Positions 23,813 to 36,409 of a stretch of DNA of 64,000 bases are shown here, piece by piece. The DNA is taken from positions 124,001-188,000 of the forward strand of contig ADNK01001197.1 in the NCBI GenBank assembly GCA_000320545.1, in the 5' to 3' direction. Made by a program: the position numbers and the translations under genes. This DNA is from Bigelowiella natans CCMP2755. Lineage: Eukaryota > Cercozoa > Chlorarachniophyceae. How positions within the stretch are numbered: the first letter of the stretch is position 1; each line of letters begins with the position of its first letter. Under the pieces are notes generated by a model, which saw nothing but the letters and a program-made list of their open reading frames with translations, made no database searches and had not been told where the DNA came from.

Positions 23813-26063
23813 AGATCACCGTGATTGATTAAAACCAGAAACAAAATAATCAAGAAAATTACAAACCTTTGGCACTTTTGGACGAGCTGTAGACTGCTGC
23901 TAATATTATTGCAAAAAAAATGTTCATTCATGTATATCATGAGATGAGACAGTATAATCTCATGGCGTACATCAACAAGTTAGTCATCATCATCATCTTT
24001 GTTTTATAGAACTGCTATTGGGCATTTTGTTGATTCAAAGTGCGTTCCTACCTTCTCAGACTTTGTAGCAGTAGGAGTAATACCTTCAATATTAAATATC
24101 TAATGAGGTGCGAGCACTCATGATATTGAATGAATCAAATACTGTGATAATGTGCGATTATTATGGCAAGCCTTAAACCTCCATTTTTTTTACAATATAC
24201 GACGTAGGTAGTAGATATAAAAGAACCTGAAGGGGAGAGAAGCTTTCCATCCAATACCCCGCCTTTAATATCGACGACAAGTTAGAAGCAGAAAGAAAAT
24301 ACAAGAAATAAAATTCTTCAAAATGTCTTTTTATCTCTTGTTAACGAAGGTGATAAACCTAAATCCGCTATCGCTTTGAGCATCCGTCTTGCCCTGTCCC
24401 GTTTTGACGCTGAGAGACGTTCTTTCAGTTTTTTATCCTTCTTGAGCGCGGATAGCTTTTCGTCTGAGGCAATTCTAGTAGAAAGGAGGAGGGAGGAGAT
24501 AAAAGCAACGAAAAACTAACGTGGGCGCTATTAATAAGGCCTGCAAGGCGCTTCTATCGATGGAAAGAGAGGGAGAAAGAGAGAGAGAGGGGGGGGAGGG
24601 GGGAAGAGTGGAGTGGATACTACTACTTGCGCATTCGATGTACCTCGACTGCTCATGGCTTCGCCGAAGATGAATACTCTCTGCTTTCAAGTTACAAAAT
24701 TCCTTGAGTAAAGCGGTGCGAGATCCACCTTTAAAACGCTACGGGTGGTTATATGAGAAACAAGCACATATAAGTTACAAGTAGTCAGTTGTACATTTTC
24801 CCTCCCTCCGAAATAATGCAAGGTTCCTTCTTCTTTTATTTTGTTCCACGTGCATGTTAAAACGTACCAATTCAGCCTGAATGCTAGCTCGAACTCTCTC
24901 GATTTCTTTTAATAGTAGTAGTAGTAGTAGTAGTAGTAGCAGTTGTTGTTGTTGTAAGTACAGTGTGTCATAGATAATGGGACTGCTGTCAACTTATTAT
25001 TCGAGGTCAGAAAATGAGGAGAGATAATCGTGAGAAGCGACATTTATACTTACATAAACACATACATGCACGCATCCAGGCCTGCACACCCACATATTCA
25101 ATACCCCGACGCACCACGCCTGTGCGCATGCATGTATGTGTGTCATCATCATCATAATCATCATCACTCATTACCCCGACGCATTTCAATTTCTTTCCTG
25201 AGCATCTTCTTACGGAGCTTCGCTTCCTCCGTACCTTGTTGTCTCTAGAGAGGGAGGAACGAAACATAACATCACAGAGGAGGAGGAGGAGGAGGAGGAC
25301 AAAGGGAAGTAATATATTCAACATAAGTGTTGTTGTTGTTGTTGTTGTTGCTGCTGCTGCTGCTGAAATCAAGGAGGAACAAATCAGGTAGATTAGTGAT
25401 CGATTGAGGACAAACTTGACTAATATTATCACTATTATCCGTGCACCTCAACATCAGCAAGAAGTTTTTACTATTATTATCACTATTATCCGTGCACCTC
25501 AACATCAGCAAGAAGTTTTTCTCTGGTGAAAATAGCTTGCGCTCTTTCCACTTGCAGCTCCTTTGAATAGAAGAAGAAGAAGAGGTTGTTGCTATTTTGC
25601 GGTTCTAAACTTCCTTCCAAGAGTAGCAACGACAACAGCACGCATTATTACTGATACAAGTACTACTTCTACCTGGGCCCTCCTATCCATCTCTTGCCTC
25701 TGAACAGCTAGGCCTGCTTCGACGATCTTTGCTCCATCTAAATGTATTCAACAAACGAGTGATAAAGAATAAGATAATACGAAAACCTGCTATGCTGATG
25801 CTGCGGCAAATGCATACATATTTATACATATTACCTGGGGTACATGCTAGATTGTCGCGCACAAATCGGTGCAATCTTTTTAAATCCTTCCGACAATCCC
25901 TGCAAGTAAACAAAGAAAAAATATCAAGCAACATTCCTTCTTTACCTCTCACATTTTCTTCTCTCTTCTTTTTTGAGAATGTTATACATGCATCTATACA
26001 TCTCCTCCTCCGCCCCAACTCTCACACTGTGTAAATGCATCTATATGTTGCCTCCCCTTGGCA

Positions 26064-26103
<40 letters not shown>

Positions 26104-28041
26104 ACTCACAATTACTATTACTATCATCATCATCATCATCATCATCATCACCACACCCAACGAGCATAAAACTCGACCACCACCACCACCACCAACGTTT
26201 CTCACTTGAGGCTTCTAGACCCTGTTTTCTGTGTGCCCCTCCAAACTGCTGCCCTTGCCTGACGGTATTGTAACAAACATTTAGATACTATAGTGTATTC
26301 TATCTAATGTCATAAGTTCTGTTCATTTATCAACAAATCCAATAAACATTATCATCTTGCCTCTGCAAGCAAACGTTTTTCTTTCTCGAGGGCCTTCGAC
26401 GCTTTTGATTCTTCGGAGTAAAAAGATACCTGTAAAGATGAATGTCAACTTACTCAAACGCTGCAACAAGGGTAAATCTTCCTGAATTTCCCATCAGGTA
26501 CTCACTGTATGCACACGTTTAGCGAGGCTTTTCTCGGTATATATTCAATTTTCATACAGCTGTGATAATGCGGGCATAGGTAGACACGATAATAGAGCAG
26601 AAAGAAGCGCTCCAGTTCAACGATATATACTACTTGTAGTTTCTTTGTAAGCAGTAACTTCTCCATGCGACCAGAAGGATCACCTGATGAGCGGATCTGA
26701 AGCAGAAAGTAGAGGTATAGCAGACATAAAAGAGGTGAAAATAATGTTAACCTACTCGACAAGATTACACGTGAGCAAAATATGCACATGCATACCCTCA
26801 CACATAAATTTACATATCAGATTGAATCTCACAATGTGTCCAAGGACTGCTTGGGCCATCTTGTCTTTCCTTTTGAGTTCCCGCTTTACTTTGGCGATCT
26901 ACGAACAAGTTAGTAGTGCACACATAATACCGTATTATTGAGCAACATTTATTTTATTTGACCCTCCTGAGGAGTGCTTAGGGTGCTGTCCAAGGATTGT
27001 AATAATTGATAAGATGTAGACGCCAAAGAGAGATGGGGCGGGGGGGAGATTAAGAAGAGGGCATATATGTTTAAGACACCATTCAATCTGGCATCACCTT
27101 CTTTTGCATTGATGCTTTCTTCTTGAAAACGGTTCTGTATTCATTCTTCGCATTTTCAACTTCCTGATGCAACGTTTCCCTGAAAGAAAATGACATCATA
27201 TCATATTCCGAGATAAATGCCTTTCTTTCGTAGTTTCATTTTATGTGCGCTATGTTCAATATCTCACCGATCTTTCTCATCAGCGTACTTCCATTGCCGT
27301 TGCTTCCTTGCCTAATATTTTTGGCGACCACGAATATGTGCAAATGCTTGTCAGAAGATTTCTATGTTGCGAGTATAAAACATACCGTCCTCATGCGCTG
27401 AATCACTTTCGTTCTTGATGATACGATGATATTGTTTTTCTTCTTCCCAGAACCATGGAAGGTAGACTCTCCGAGTTCTTAACAATACAAATGTACGAAG
27501 GAAAGTGTTATACTTCGATGTTTCTCGATATTCAGTATTTTGGCGAATGGAATTGATACGTACTTTCCAGCCATCCCACTTCATTTTGCAGAGTCCCCTG
27601 TCTGTCCCTATTTATTTGAGATTCCATAGTGAATGCAACTGACAACGAAGCTAGGCTCTATAGCACAGATTTCAAATCATAATGGGTTCGTACCTGCGAA
27701 GATCCTTGAGAAGGGGATAAGGCGCCCTACCACCTGACATCTGAAACAGCAGACACGATGAAACGGTATTCGATTTCAAGGTTAGGGAGCAGTGGAGCGT
27801 CACTACCTTCACTGCGTTGCATTCCACCCAGAAACGGCAAAGTATTGGAAGCTGAACAGCACAGACATAGTAGTAGAAACAAGTAGTTTACAATCTCAAC
27901 ACTCTTCCTTTTTTTAAATTTTTTTCTTGAATGGGGGGGAACACACTGGAGACACTGGTAGTACCTAGTTACTATCTCATGGCGAACGCATGTAGGTTGT
28001 TGACATTCGCCTCCACGTTTCATCAACACCATGGATGCCAT
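18930..28041 (-). CDS. Long coiled-coil protein with YG/EF repeat pairs and IQ-like tail
   Basis: This is probably a structural or cytoskeletal protein; no family is recognised. The start is ATG at 28041 (ASMVLMKRGGECQQPTCVRH), joined at 27739 to MSGGRAPYPLLKDLRR. Many short exons of charged helix follow, for example 23655-23770 (DKREIRRLNDEITVLESRRN) and 22814-22909. The last exon runs 18930-22622, over 1,200 residues. It opens with a 13-residue repeat (EEARAKAEEAKKK type, 22580-22260), then an acidic low-complexity middle. Three repeat pairs follow at about 20985-20700, 20225-19960 and 19680-19430. Each half has the pattern DG..Y(S/T)L.EF..(F/H)YG, followed by W..A.P or W..AADRR. The end is a basic IQ-like helix and TAA at 18930. 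Middle exons (23-27.7 kb) are not all placed. Confidence 0.75.
22930..22985. repeat. (TA)n microsatellite in intron
   Basis: About 17 TA units with one TG interruption lie in an intron of the coiled-coil gene, between the charged-helix exons at 22814-22909 and about 23115-23190. Confidence 0.85.
25424..25524. repeat. 51-bp direct tandem duplication
   Basis: A block starting TATTATCACTATTATCCG is present twice, at 25424 and 25475, with no visible difference. On the minus strand it encodes a duplicated 17-residue piece (LLMLRCTDNSDN). The position suggests an intron of the coiled-coil gene, so the peptide may not be made. Confidence 0.8.
26066..26100. repeat. (CA)n microsatellite
   Basis: A CA run in an intron of the coiled-coil gene, followed within 35 bp by (ATC)n and then (CAC)n tracts (26124-26195). 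Confidence 0.9.
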
Positions 28042-28560
28042 GGATCCTTGTTGTTGTTGTTGTTGTTGTTGTGGTTGTGTTTGTTGCTGACTATCGATGT
28101 TGTTGGCTACTTATTATTCCCCTGATGAGTCAACATATTCTGATCGTTCTCATCTCGTTCAGGATGATGATACGGAATTGTTAATGATATTACGAAAATT
28201 TTCTGATGTTTTCACGTTGAAAATGTTGATATTTTTCTCGTAGAGATATTATCTCAAAGAAACAACATCGACGACGTTTTCGGCATGTTGCAGAATGAGG
28301 AAGAGTAACGGCTGGAGGTTGGTGGTTATTGTCGTAACATCGAATATTTTCCACTTGCGACAACACTGAAATAGCAGCCTAATAATATTTCGATTGCCAT
28401 TTGTCAATCAATCAATCCTTCTGCTTGATTATTACGGTGATGATGACAATGATGATAGCCTGTGGACCGCATCGACAATAATCGGAAAAAGCGTTAACTG
28501 TGACCTAGAGTGGATTCTTGTTGGCGCGGACGACGAATATCCATCTGTTATATCAATTAA
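28042..28560. promoter_or_regulatory. Divergent promoter region with (TTG)n tract
   Basis: This gap separates the start of the coiled-coil gene (minus, 28041) from the start of the basic protein (plus, 28561). A GTT/TTG microsatellite (about 28049-28073) lies just upstream of the coiled-coil start codon and would be in its 5' UTR as a CAA repeat. An open frame from 28394 has no Met and no support. Confidence 0.4.
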
Positions 28561-29503
28561 ATGGCATTTAGGAAGTCTGCGTGGACAACTCCGCGAGAAA
28601 CTGCTGTAGAGGATCCAACAGCTAACTCAGCCACATGTAGCAGCGATCGGAATACGGCGCCGCAACATGGAACCCGAAAAGTTAAGGACGAAATAGAGGA
28701 TGATGATGAATACAGGTTTGTGCATTACCTTTTATTTACATAATTTCGTACTTGTTGAAAAATTTACCATCATTGGTCATTAGTGATGACGACGACAGCA
28801 TAGAAAGATGGAGGGCGAAACGTGCTTTGCTGGAGGACAAGATAGTAAAAGTACAACATGCGGAAATTAATCCAAGGGTATTCCTGAAGGAAATGGTCGA
28901 TAAGGCAAAAGTAAAAAAGGCGTGGTCAAGTGCATCTTGTCTACCAAATGACGTGAAGAATGCTTCAGTCTACGTTGATCAAATGCTGTCACACGCAAAT
29001 GACATGAAGGTAAAAAAGTGTTACCAAATCTCAAGTTTTGTAACATAGTATGGTGTTATTAGAAAATAAACAAGAAACTGAGGAATTTTAAAACACCCAA
29101 GGTACGACAGGAATATTTCGATAAGAGAAAGACTAACTTTTGAATTGGTTTCAGTACACGTTCAATAGAACCCGAGGGGTCAGCAAGGTTTGCAACTGTA
29201 ACTATTCTGTGAGGCTACATTTAATTCTGTCAATACATTAGATCTGCAATGCTATTCGCAGTACACCGGAACCGAACTTAATCGACGTGCTTCCTAAAGA
29301 AACACAAAAAGTTGAATTTCTCAGTAACATACAATAATCTTGCAAGCTAATCTGTCACACATCCCTAATTACTAGGTGCTTCGAATGGCATTGTCTCCAG
29401 AAATGCGGAAGCTAATGGATGAACAGCAAGCTAAGAAGAAAGTAGTAAGAAAGAAAGCTAGCCGTGCAAAGGTTAGGTCATCCCCACCGTATACATATGT
29501 ATA

Positions 29504-29507
<4 letters not shown>
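28561..29507 (+). CDS. Basic, Lys-rich protein of unknown function
   Basis: Exons begin at ATG 28561 (AFRKSAWTTPRETAVEDPTA) and end CAG|GTTTGT at about 28713, joining at 28783 to a charged helical exon (SDDDDSIERWRAKRALLEDK, then NPRVFLKEMVDKAKVKKAW). Short exons follow (KLRNFKTPK; YTFNRTRGVSK; a piece with TPEPNLIDVLPKETQK). The last clear exon, from 29376, reads VLRMALSPEMRKLMDEQQAK, then a Lys/Arg-rich end (KKVVRKKASRAK). It stops at 29505-29507, or is spliced at 29472 into further sequence beyond a (TA)n tract. It may be nuclear or cytoskeletal. I recognise no family, and small-exon phases after 29280 are uncertain. Confidence 0.55.
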
Positions 29508-29547
<40 letters not shown>

Positions 29548-30625
29548 TATAGCATGCGTTTTCAACAATGCAAATGCTACAATTCGTTCCTACACAACAA
29601 TGACCATGACAATGATGCTAAATTAGAAGCTACCTCCGTCGACATTTGGCACTCGAAACCTCATTGGACGGCGTGGCATCAGAAGGTGATGCATACTCAT
29701 GCATTCTAGTATCCTCCATTCATCGGATTGCATGTTGGACCCTTGTCAGTGCCGCGATCATCATGCATGAAGTTCCATGCGACAACAGTAGTCATGTGCA
29801 TGCAAGGAAGGACTTTGAATCTAACAGTGTACATCTTCACGTACAATGCATGGCCTCCGGCATGATTAAATCTTTCAAATGGTCATGACTAGCTAATGCA
29901 TGTACGTAGCCATGCATGCGTGTCCATCTCGATCAAAATCGATCTAGATGCATCTAGACATGTGCATGATGAGCTAGACAGATCGATTTAATGACATGCT
30001 AGCATATGATTAAATCTTTCGTCAATTTGTCATTCTAGTAGCTTGCTAGCTACTTGCATGTGTAGCCACATGCATGCGTGTCCATCTTGAGATCTAGATT
30101 TGACTTATTAGATGTGTGTGCACGCACGTGTGAGACAGATCGATGCATTGATTGCGATGCATCATGCATCAATTCTTTTGAATGGTCATTGTTCTAGCTG
30201 CAATAATGCACATGTAGCTGTGTGCGCATGGCAGCATGCGTGTGTCAATCTCGATCAATGCAAGATGCACGACTAGCTAGCTAGACATCGACTGACTACA
30301 CAACGTGTGGAGTGCATCTGCTGTGCGTCACCTCACTAGCCTATAGCTAGCTAGATCATGAAGTTCCTTGCTATATAGCTTGTACCGTGTGAGAGTATAT
30401 AGGTTGATCAGGAGGTGTTGCTTTAGAATTCTAGAATTGCTCTGCGCGAAAAGCACTAGCAGACAAGCAGGTTATTAGTTTACGGACCATATTCATAGAT
30501 CTTCATTATTAATTTTGCTGGTTACAGTTACCAGTGCAACATGTAAGCGCAGTGCGCGATTCACTGTATGTACTGTAGTGCATGCGGATGAATGTCATTA
30601 TATCATGTAAAGCGGCGTGCATGGG

Positions 30626-30673
<48 letters not shown>

Positions 30674-30792
30674 ACAAGAAATATGTAGAGTAGCTTAGTT
30701 TCAATATTTGTGCACACGTGTGCCTCCCGGCTTTGTCTTGAAAACCAATGTAATGGATTTTCTCACCAATAACATTTTACCATGAGATTAAA
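29508..30792. other. Intergenic: (TA)n, CTAG/TGCATG island with degenerate 150-bp repeats, (GA)n
   Basis: A (TA)n tract lies at about 29505-29541. From 29690 to 30480 the sequence is packed with TGCATG, GCTAGC and GATCGAT words. Within it, three related blocks start near 29864, 30008 and 30168; each runs from an ATTAAATCTTT-like motif through GGTCAT and CTAGCT to a GCATGCGTGT motif. A (GA)n tract follows at about 30629-30671, close to the 3' end of the PHD gene. No gene is visible. Confidence 0.55.
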
Positions 30793-31940
30793 TTAAACAG
30801 TTGACATTTCCATCGGACTATTTCTTTCATTCATTCCGTTTGTGTTCAACTCGGACTTCTTCACTAACTGCACTGTATTTTTTCCTTCAGTGTCACGTGT
30901 AATTTTCACACTAGAGACTGCCCCATTTTGCCCTATGGCCTGAGTTATGTTAGGCTGCGATGTTTTCCTAGCTATTTGCAATTTCTTAGAAGCTGAACTA
31001 TCCAGCAATGAAGATTCAACAGTCACTCTATCGCCATCATTGTTCTGATCATTTTCTGGTGACTCAATCTTTTCCTTCTCTTGTAGCCTTTCCTGCTGAG
31101 CAACGTAGTTGGCCAACACTCTTTTCTTTAGAGGCAGTCTCTGCTCCAACAAATGTTCAAAGCCGGGCATATTTTTCGACAGCTGATCTTTTCTATACAG
31201 TCTCATTAACCACGCCTTTCTCCCCAGATACATCGGAGACAATGCTACTAATTTTCCCACGGGGACAGCTTCGTGCGCCTCCTCTGTTATGGTTCTAGTC
31301 CCGGTTTTCCTTTTCCCCACTCGCCTTGGCCTCCCCCGTTTCTTTTTATCACTCCCTATATCTTTCTTGTTATCAACACGCCTCTCTCTACGATCTGATT
31401 GAGACGATGACTTTCTCCGGGAGGACTTATCCTCCATTTTTCGAAATGACTCGAGTATACGTTCGAGCTTTTTTTGCTCACGCGATGATCGAGAAGAGCT
31501 CGCATCGAAGGTTTCCTTTGTAGACCGTGGTGTCTTCGGACGCTTCCCTGCGGTACGATGTCTTTTTTTACTTTTTCCCAAGCTTGAACTTGACCTATCT
31601 TTATCTGACCCAGTCCTCGCGCGTCGTTGCTACGTATTTATTACATTGTATACGATCATAATATGTCATGTGACGTGCAAATCTGTTTGTTTCTTACCCC
31701 TTTCATGATCCGAATTTGGCGAGCCTGTGTGACTTCGGACCGTCGCCTTCTGGCTTCTTGATGGATCTTATGTTGAGGTTTACATTGCTCACAAAAATAA
31801 TTTTTGGGCACTTTGCTCTCGTCAAATATTCCGACACAGTTTCCGTGCTGCCATACAAGACATCTGTCACACTGAATCATGAGGCCTTCGTCATCTTGAT
31901 TCTGGCCACAGGGACACTTTGTAATCCAGCCCGAAGACAT
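30793..31940 (-). CDS. Short PHD-finger and AT-hook protein
   Basis: This is likely a nuclear chromatin reader. Exon 1 starts at ATG 31938-31940 and ends at MKG|GTAAGA near 31697. Exon 2 runs from about 31630 to the stop at 30793, joining in phase 0 through QRRARTGSDKDR. Residues about 5-58 form a PHD finger of the KMT2E/SETD5/PHF20 subtype: Cys pair in TKCPCG, then MIQCDRCLVWQHGNC and YFCEQCKP, giving the full C4HC3 set. A basic helix follows, then Ser/Arg/Lys-rich sequence, an AT-hook (KKRGRPRRVGKRK), and the segment LGRKAWLMRLYRKDQLSK. The total is about 345 residues. No SET domain follows the finger, unlike KMT2E/SETD5. Its start codon lies 57 bp from a candidate divergent start at 31998. 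Confidence 0.88.
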
Positions 31941-31997
31941 TGAACGTTTGTTTACAGTTGAGAATTCAAGGCTTCTGGCACTTTGCTAGGATGTAGA

Positions 31998-32202
31998 ATG
32001 GCTGGTAAGTGAGTGATGTCCTACGGGTTCAATCCTTCACGATATACGGTCTACTTGAAGTAAGTTGGCATCGTATGGATAAGAAGTGAAAACTCTCTGA
32101 TTTTTGGTGGATGATCCAATCGGCGAGCCACGCTAGTTAGTTAATATTTTTCATTAACGGACGCGCGCTTTCACTCTGCCCTCCGTTCTGTTGTATCATA
32201 CT

Positions 32203-32267
<65 letters not shown>

Positions 32268-32705
32268 TCTCTCTTACTCTATCTTTCTCTCTCTTTCTCT
32301 CTCTCTCTTACTCTCTCTTACTCTATCTTTCTCTCTCTTTCTCTCTCTACAAGTGTGTTATTGTGAGGGGAAGCATTTCATCTTAACATTAAGTTTTGCT
32401 TTCAATTTGGTCATTTCTTTTTTTCTGAAAACTACATCTTCTGCATTCTAAATCTACCTTTTTAGATTGTTTTTCAGAATTTAACCAATTTAGTATGAAT
32501 ATGATTGAAATCTTATTTAGACTCATTTTCTCCGAAGGTCACTTTGACAAATTTGCCCACATTACTTAGTGAGCGACTTGGCCAAAGCGACAAATTATTG
32601 TTAGGTTTTGTCCGCTCCGTAATTATAATCGTCCGGGCAACAAATGAAAATGACACGGTGGGTGCAATCACCTATCAATGTACTGCTGTCTCCTCTCTTC
32701 TATGA
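31998..32705 (+). CDS. Candidate small plus-strand gene
   Basis: ATG GCT G|GTAAGT at 31998 gives a good start and donor. A phase-matched acceptor at 32464-32465 opens CFSEFNQFSMNMIEILFRLI. That frame stops at about 32569 (TAG). A different frame is open from about 32510 to 32705 (SERLGQSDKLLLGFVRSVII), so another intron or a frame break would be needed. The putative first intron contains the long (CT)n block. I recognise no family. Coding is suggested only by composition and the divergent position opposite the PHD gene. Confidence 0.3.
32203..32350. repeat. (CT)n compound microsatellite with internal duplication
   Basis: A pure CT run (about 32203-32263) passes into a block of CTCTTACTCTATCTTTCTCT that is repeated a second time with slight change before 32350. 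Confidence 0.9.
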
Positions 32706-33944
32706 TGACTCCACACAACCCAGCTCGCTTCGAGTTTAACGATGAAGAAAGATGTGTTCTCACGTTATTTTGTCTGAAAAAATCCACGTGTAAACGTCTT
32801 ATCATCTAGATTGGATACCGTAGTCCTCACGAATGCTTTTTTTGTTTTGTTTTTGAAGGTGCTAGCGCATAGCATGCTCCGTTCTCTCCAATATAATAAT
32901 GTTAGTTTCTATTTGTAGAAATGCCACATTAAGTCAGTGACTCGGTTTGCCCATTGCCGAATCACGTTACAAATGTGGGATAACAAATTTGAGATCTAGG
33001 CGCTTGTTATAAGCGTTGTAGTACCTCATTCGCTTCCGAGAGTTGTGCATGGGATTTGTTTCCTCTCAGAGAAAACACAGTTGTGCCTTTGTACTTAGTT
33101 CAGGAGCACACAAATTTTGACAGTAGTGTAGAGGTTTGAACGTTTGCTGTGGAGACGGTCAAGCAGAGGTGTCGCCCACACCTCTGCTTAACATTACATT
33201 ATTTCACAGCTAGAAAAATAACGGGAGGAGAATTGTTTCGGGCATGTTACCCGTTTGCAGTGCATCATCCCTGACATATTAACAAGAAACAATTGGGCAC
33301 TAAATAGGATCTAAGATGTGGATGATTTGTATACATTCAGGAAGTAAGGATGAAAATTAAACTCTAGGAATGAAGATTCTACTCATGCTCCAACACCATG
33401 GACAATACGAGTACATAGCATGTACATCGTATATATCATCAATACACACTTAGTCATAAACCATGGAATTGTGAGGCGCACATGCTGTCTGTGGAGATGA
33501 AATCCAGTTACAATGTGAAGCGCAATTGCACATTCTATGTCTGATAGCAACAGAGCATCCTATCATCATTCTCTCTCTACTAGCTGGCACACGTGGTGTG
33601 ACAGGCTAGCAGGATTGAAATTTCATTGAACTGCACGCATACGAATGACAAGCTGCTAGCAAGGCCTACTATACTAGTATACGATATTAGGTTATATAAG
33701 GTTGCTAGCTAGCTAGACTAGCCTAGTCTAGTAGTACTAGCCACGTGCCTTCGATCTTGCCATAGAGTAGCCTAGCAAGAAGGCATGTGCTAGCTAGCAC
33801 GCAGTAGAGCACTAGAGCATCACACAATGTGTCCAACGCTGCATGACGACTGACCACGCTACTATGCGATGCATGTGTAGCACATGTAAGCACACATCTC
33901 AAACGGCCTAGTGACCGCTACGCTAGCTTCTTCTTCTCGCGCAC
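32706..33944. other. Intergenic, CTAG-rich island next to the LINE
   Basis: The left part (32706-33530) is AT-rich with no convincing gene; a 35-codon frame beginning MMTPHNPARFEFNDEERC at 32702 is open but isolated. From about 33540 to 33920 the CTAG/GCTAGC island type returns (for example GCTAGCTAGCTAGAC near 33703) and runs right up to the LINE start. Confidence 0.45.
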
Positions 33945-34798
33945 ATGCGCAACGCGAAGACCTACGCTACGCGCAGCAAAACTAAGCTTTCAAACGATGA
34001 CGAAAACCCCACAGAAGTGACAACAAAGGAAGGAAACGCATGTTCAATTTGTGACTTCGATTCAAGCCTTCAAGATGAAGACACCATTGACAAAGGTGAG
34101 GACAGGAAGGACTTTGACTTCTCGCTCAATGCATCCGCAAAGCACTCGCAAATGCCACATCTGACATGAAGAACCAAAGTCGGGAAAAAGGAGCAAACAT
34201 GGAAAAATTCAACAGAATTCTCTCCACTGTTTTGGAAAAAATCATGGATGACCAAAAAATGATCATCGCGGAAAACGTGTTGCTGAAATCCAGACTGACC
34301 AAGGTTGAACAAGAGCTAACAACGCTCAAAAGGAACCAAGTCCCCCGAGGTTTGCGGCAACCAGACACCCCATCCCCGCAACAAGACGAAAAGTCCCACG
34401 CAACAATTGTTAGACGCTGCAACGATGAAACGGCAAAGTCCATGCAAGGACCCTCAACACCCCCAAGGCAGACAAGAAGGGAAACCTCACAAGGACAATG
34501 GCAGACCCCCAAGAAACAGATGAGAAAGAAAAACAAACACAACCGGAAATGCAAACAGAACGTGGTCATCTTGGAACTTGATGCGAACATGATGATCTCA
34601 GAGGGGTCCGCAGAACGCCAAGCCGCTGCACCAAGCAACCCGTGCACCGAGAAAAAATTGGCAACGTCAACCCCCGATGAAAAGGCAAAACCAACAACAA
34701 GAGATGTGGACAGACAAATTGATTTGAATGCACCAATGAACTCCGAGGAAGATGAGGAAAAAAAGGACACTGCTGAAACCCCACCTGAACCGATCTAG
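33945..34798 (+). pseudogene. LINE ORF1-like, N-terminal part (frame-broken)
   Basis: Two overlapping frames (33945-34169 and 34166-34798) cover one gene-like stretch. The first has a Cys pair (ACSICDFD) and acidic sequence. The second begins with a likely coiled coil (MEKFNRILSTVLEKIMDDQK, then VLLKSRLTKVEQELTTL), as in many LINE ORF1 proteins, and continues as a Lys/Gln/Pro-rich tail. The downstream frame is open upstream of its ATG across the stop of the first, so a one-base shift near 34140 separates them. Confidence 0.6.
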
Positions 34799-34800
34799 CG

Positions 34801-35490
34801 ATGGAGCCGGCAGAAACTGCACCAACAGACAAAACGTTCCCAAGTGTTGGGAAATCAAACTCAGAAACAACACCCGACATCATTGGAAAACTGGGCCTTG
34901 CTGAGTTCGCTGTGCACAAAGTTTTCGTGAAGAAACACGGAAACGTGTTCCAGGGCATCCAACACAAAACTGGGAAAAGAAACCATTCAAAAACACTTTT
35001 CAGGGGAAGCAAAGATCCCAACATGGATGCTCACATCGGAGACCTGCAAGCCGAGCACAAGAAGCTTTCAGCATCATTTTTCCCTTCTCTGTTTGGATTC
35101 GCAAGAACCATCCGCCCAGCCATGTCAAGACCAACCAACCATTCGGTGGTGATGAAAGGACCACGATTGGGACCTGATGAACAGAGCAAGGCAGTGCGCA
35201 ATTCAATGATCAAGCAGATTGTTGAAACAAGCACTGCAGACGTGAAAATCGAAGCAGCAGAACACACGGGGAAGGGCCCACTGGTGCAATTGTTCGCAAA
35301 TTCCCGGGATGAAGTCGACAAACTGCTGAACACTGAAATCACTCACCAAGGCAGATGGCTGCGGATCAGGGCACACGAGAACAGAAGAAGACCAAAGCGT
35401 GTTCAAAGCCTCACCACTCTGCTTCCAAAACACACGGAGCAAAAACGGGACGGACAAACAAGGGAGACAAAGAATCAATGGAAGACGTGA
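34801..35490 (+). pseudogene. LINE ORF1-like, C-terminal part
   Basis: A frame of 229 codons in another phase. It contains SFFPSLFGFARTIRPAMSRP, TADVKIEAAEHTGKGPLVQL and EITHQGRWLRIRAHENRRRP. This resembles the nucleic-acid-binding C-terminal part of LINE ORF1 proteins, but the assignment rests on position and composition. It overlaps the start of the endonuclease frame by about 90 bp. Confidence 0.5.
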
Positions 35491-36235
35491 CATGCTCAAA
35501 GAAACAATGACTGCAAACAACACGGAGCTTGCTTGGTTTGCAGAGGGTGGATTGAAAAGTGCTGAAAAATTGCATCCGCCACCTGGATGCGAGATCACAC
35601 GTGCCAATGGCCCTTCTGGGAGCTTCAGCCTGCGCCAGAAAAACACAGACATTGCACACATGACTGCAGACAATGACAAGTGTGACACGAGCTTCTTTGC
35701 ACATCGTGCAGAAAAGTGTGCAATGACGATGGTGCACTCACAACCTTGCGATGTGTGCCATCTTGAGGAAAGGCTTGACTTCATCACGGACACTGTGAAG
35801 AAACAAAAGTGGAAACATCACATCACGGTGGGCGACACCAATGCCAAGCACTCTGCCTTTGATGTCCGTCACCAAGAAGACAGGCGGGGCAAACTTTTGC
35901 ACCAATGGCTTGCAGACAATGATGTCATGATGCTCAACCCTGGTGAAGTGACCCATTTTCGAAAGGGACATGCGAGCACGATCGATCACGTCCTGTGTTC
36001 ATCAAACATGGTGCAAGAAATCGAATGTCAAACGACCACCACTGCAACAAGCGACCACTTCGGCATGCACTTTGGCAAACCTGTGCCCAACCAAATCGAA
36101 ACCAAGTCAATGATTTGCGACATTGACAAACTCAATGTGGACCTGTTTGACGAACACCTGGACTCGATCACAGCCCCTTCAAGACAACGAATGCTTCGCG
36201 TTGCATCTGAGGCGGATTCAAAGAACCTTGAATGA
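35399..36235 (+). pseudogene. LINE AP-endonuclease domain (5' part degraded)
   Basis: The C-terminal half of an apurinic-type endonuclease is clear: VGDTNAKHSAFD (the GDFNAHH motif), TRGKLLHQWL-like helix sequence, HFRKGHASTIDHVLCSSNM, and ATSDHFGM carrying the catalytic SDH motif. The N-terminal half of the domain, with its Asn and Glu motifs, is not recognisable; its place is taken by unrelated-looking sequence. The frame ends at TGA 36233-36235. Confidence 0.75.
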
Positions 36236-36409
36236 TGGTTCTGGAATTCAGTTCAACAAGCACGCAGAATCAGCACGCCAAAAAAAGAGCAACGATGGAG
36301 CCCCATTGAACCACACGAAAACCAACCAGCATGCAAAAAAATCAAACTGCAACAAGTTGAACTCTTCAGATCTCTCAGACACGAGAGGAAGTGCAGCAAG
36401 AGGAAAAAA

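Noticed and set aside
33540-33760. CRISPR-like spacing of CTAG words
   Set aside because: Word spacing is irregular and no conserved direct repeat longer than about 12 bp is present.
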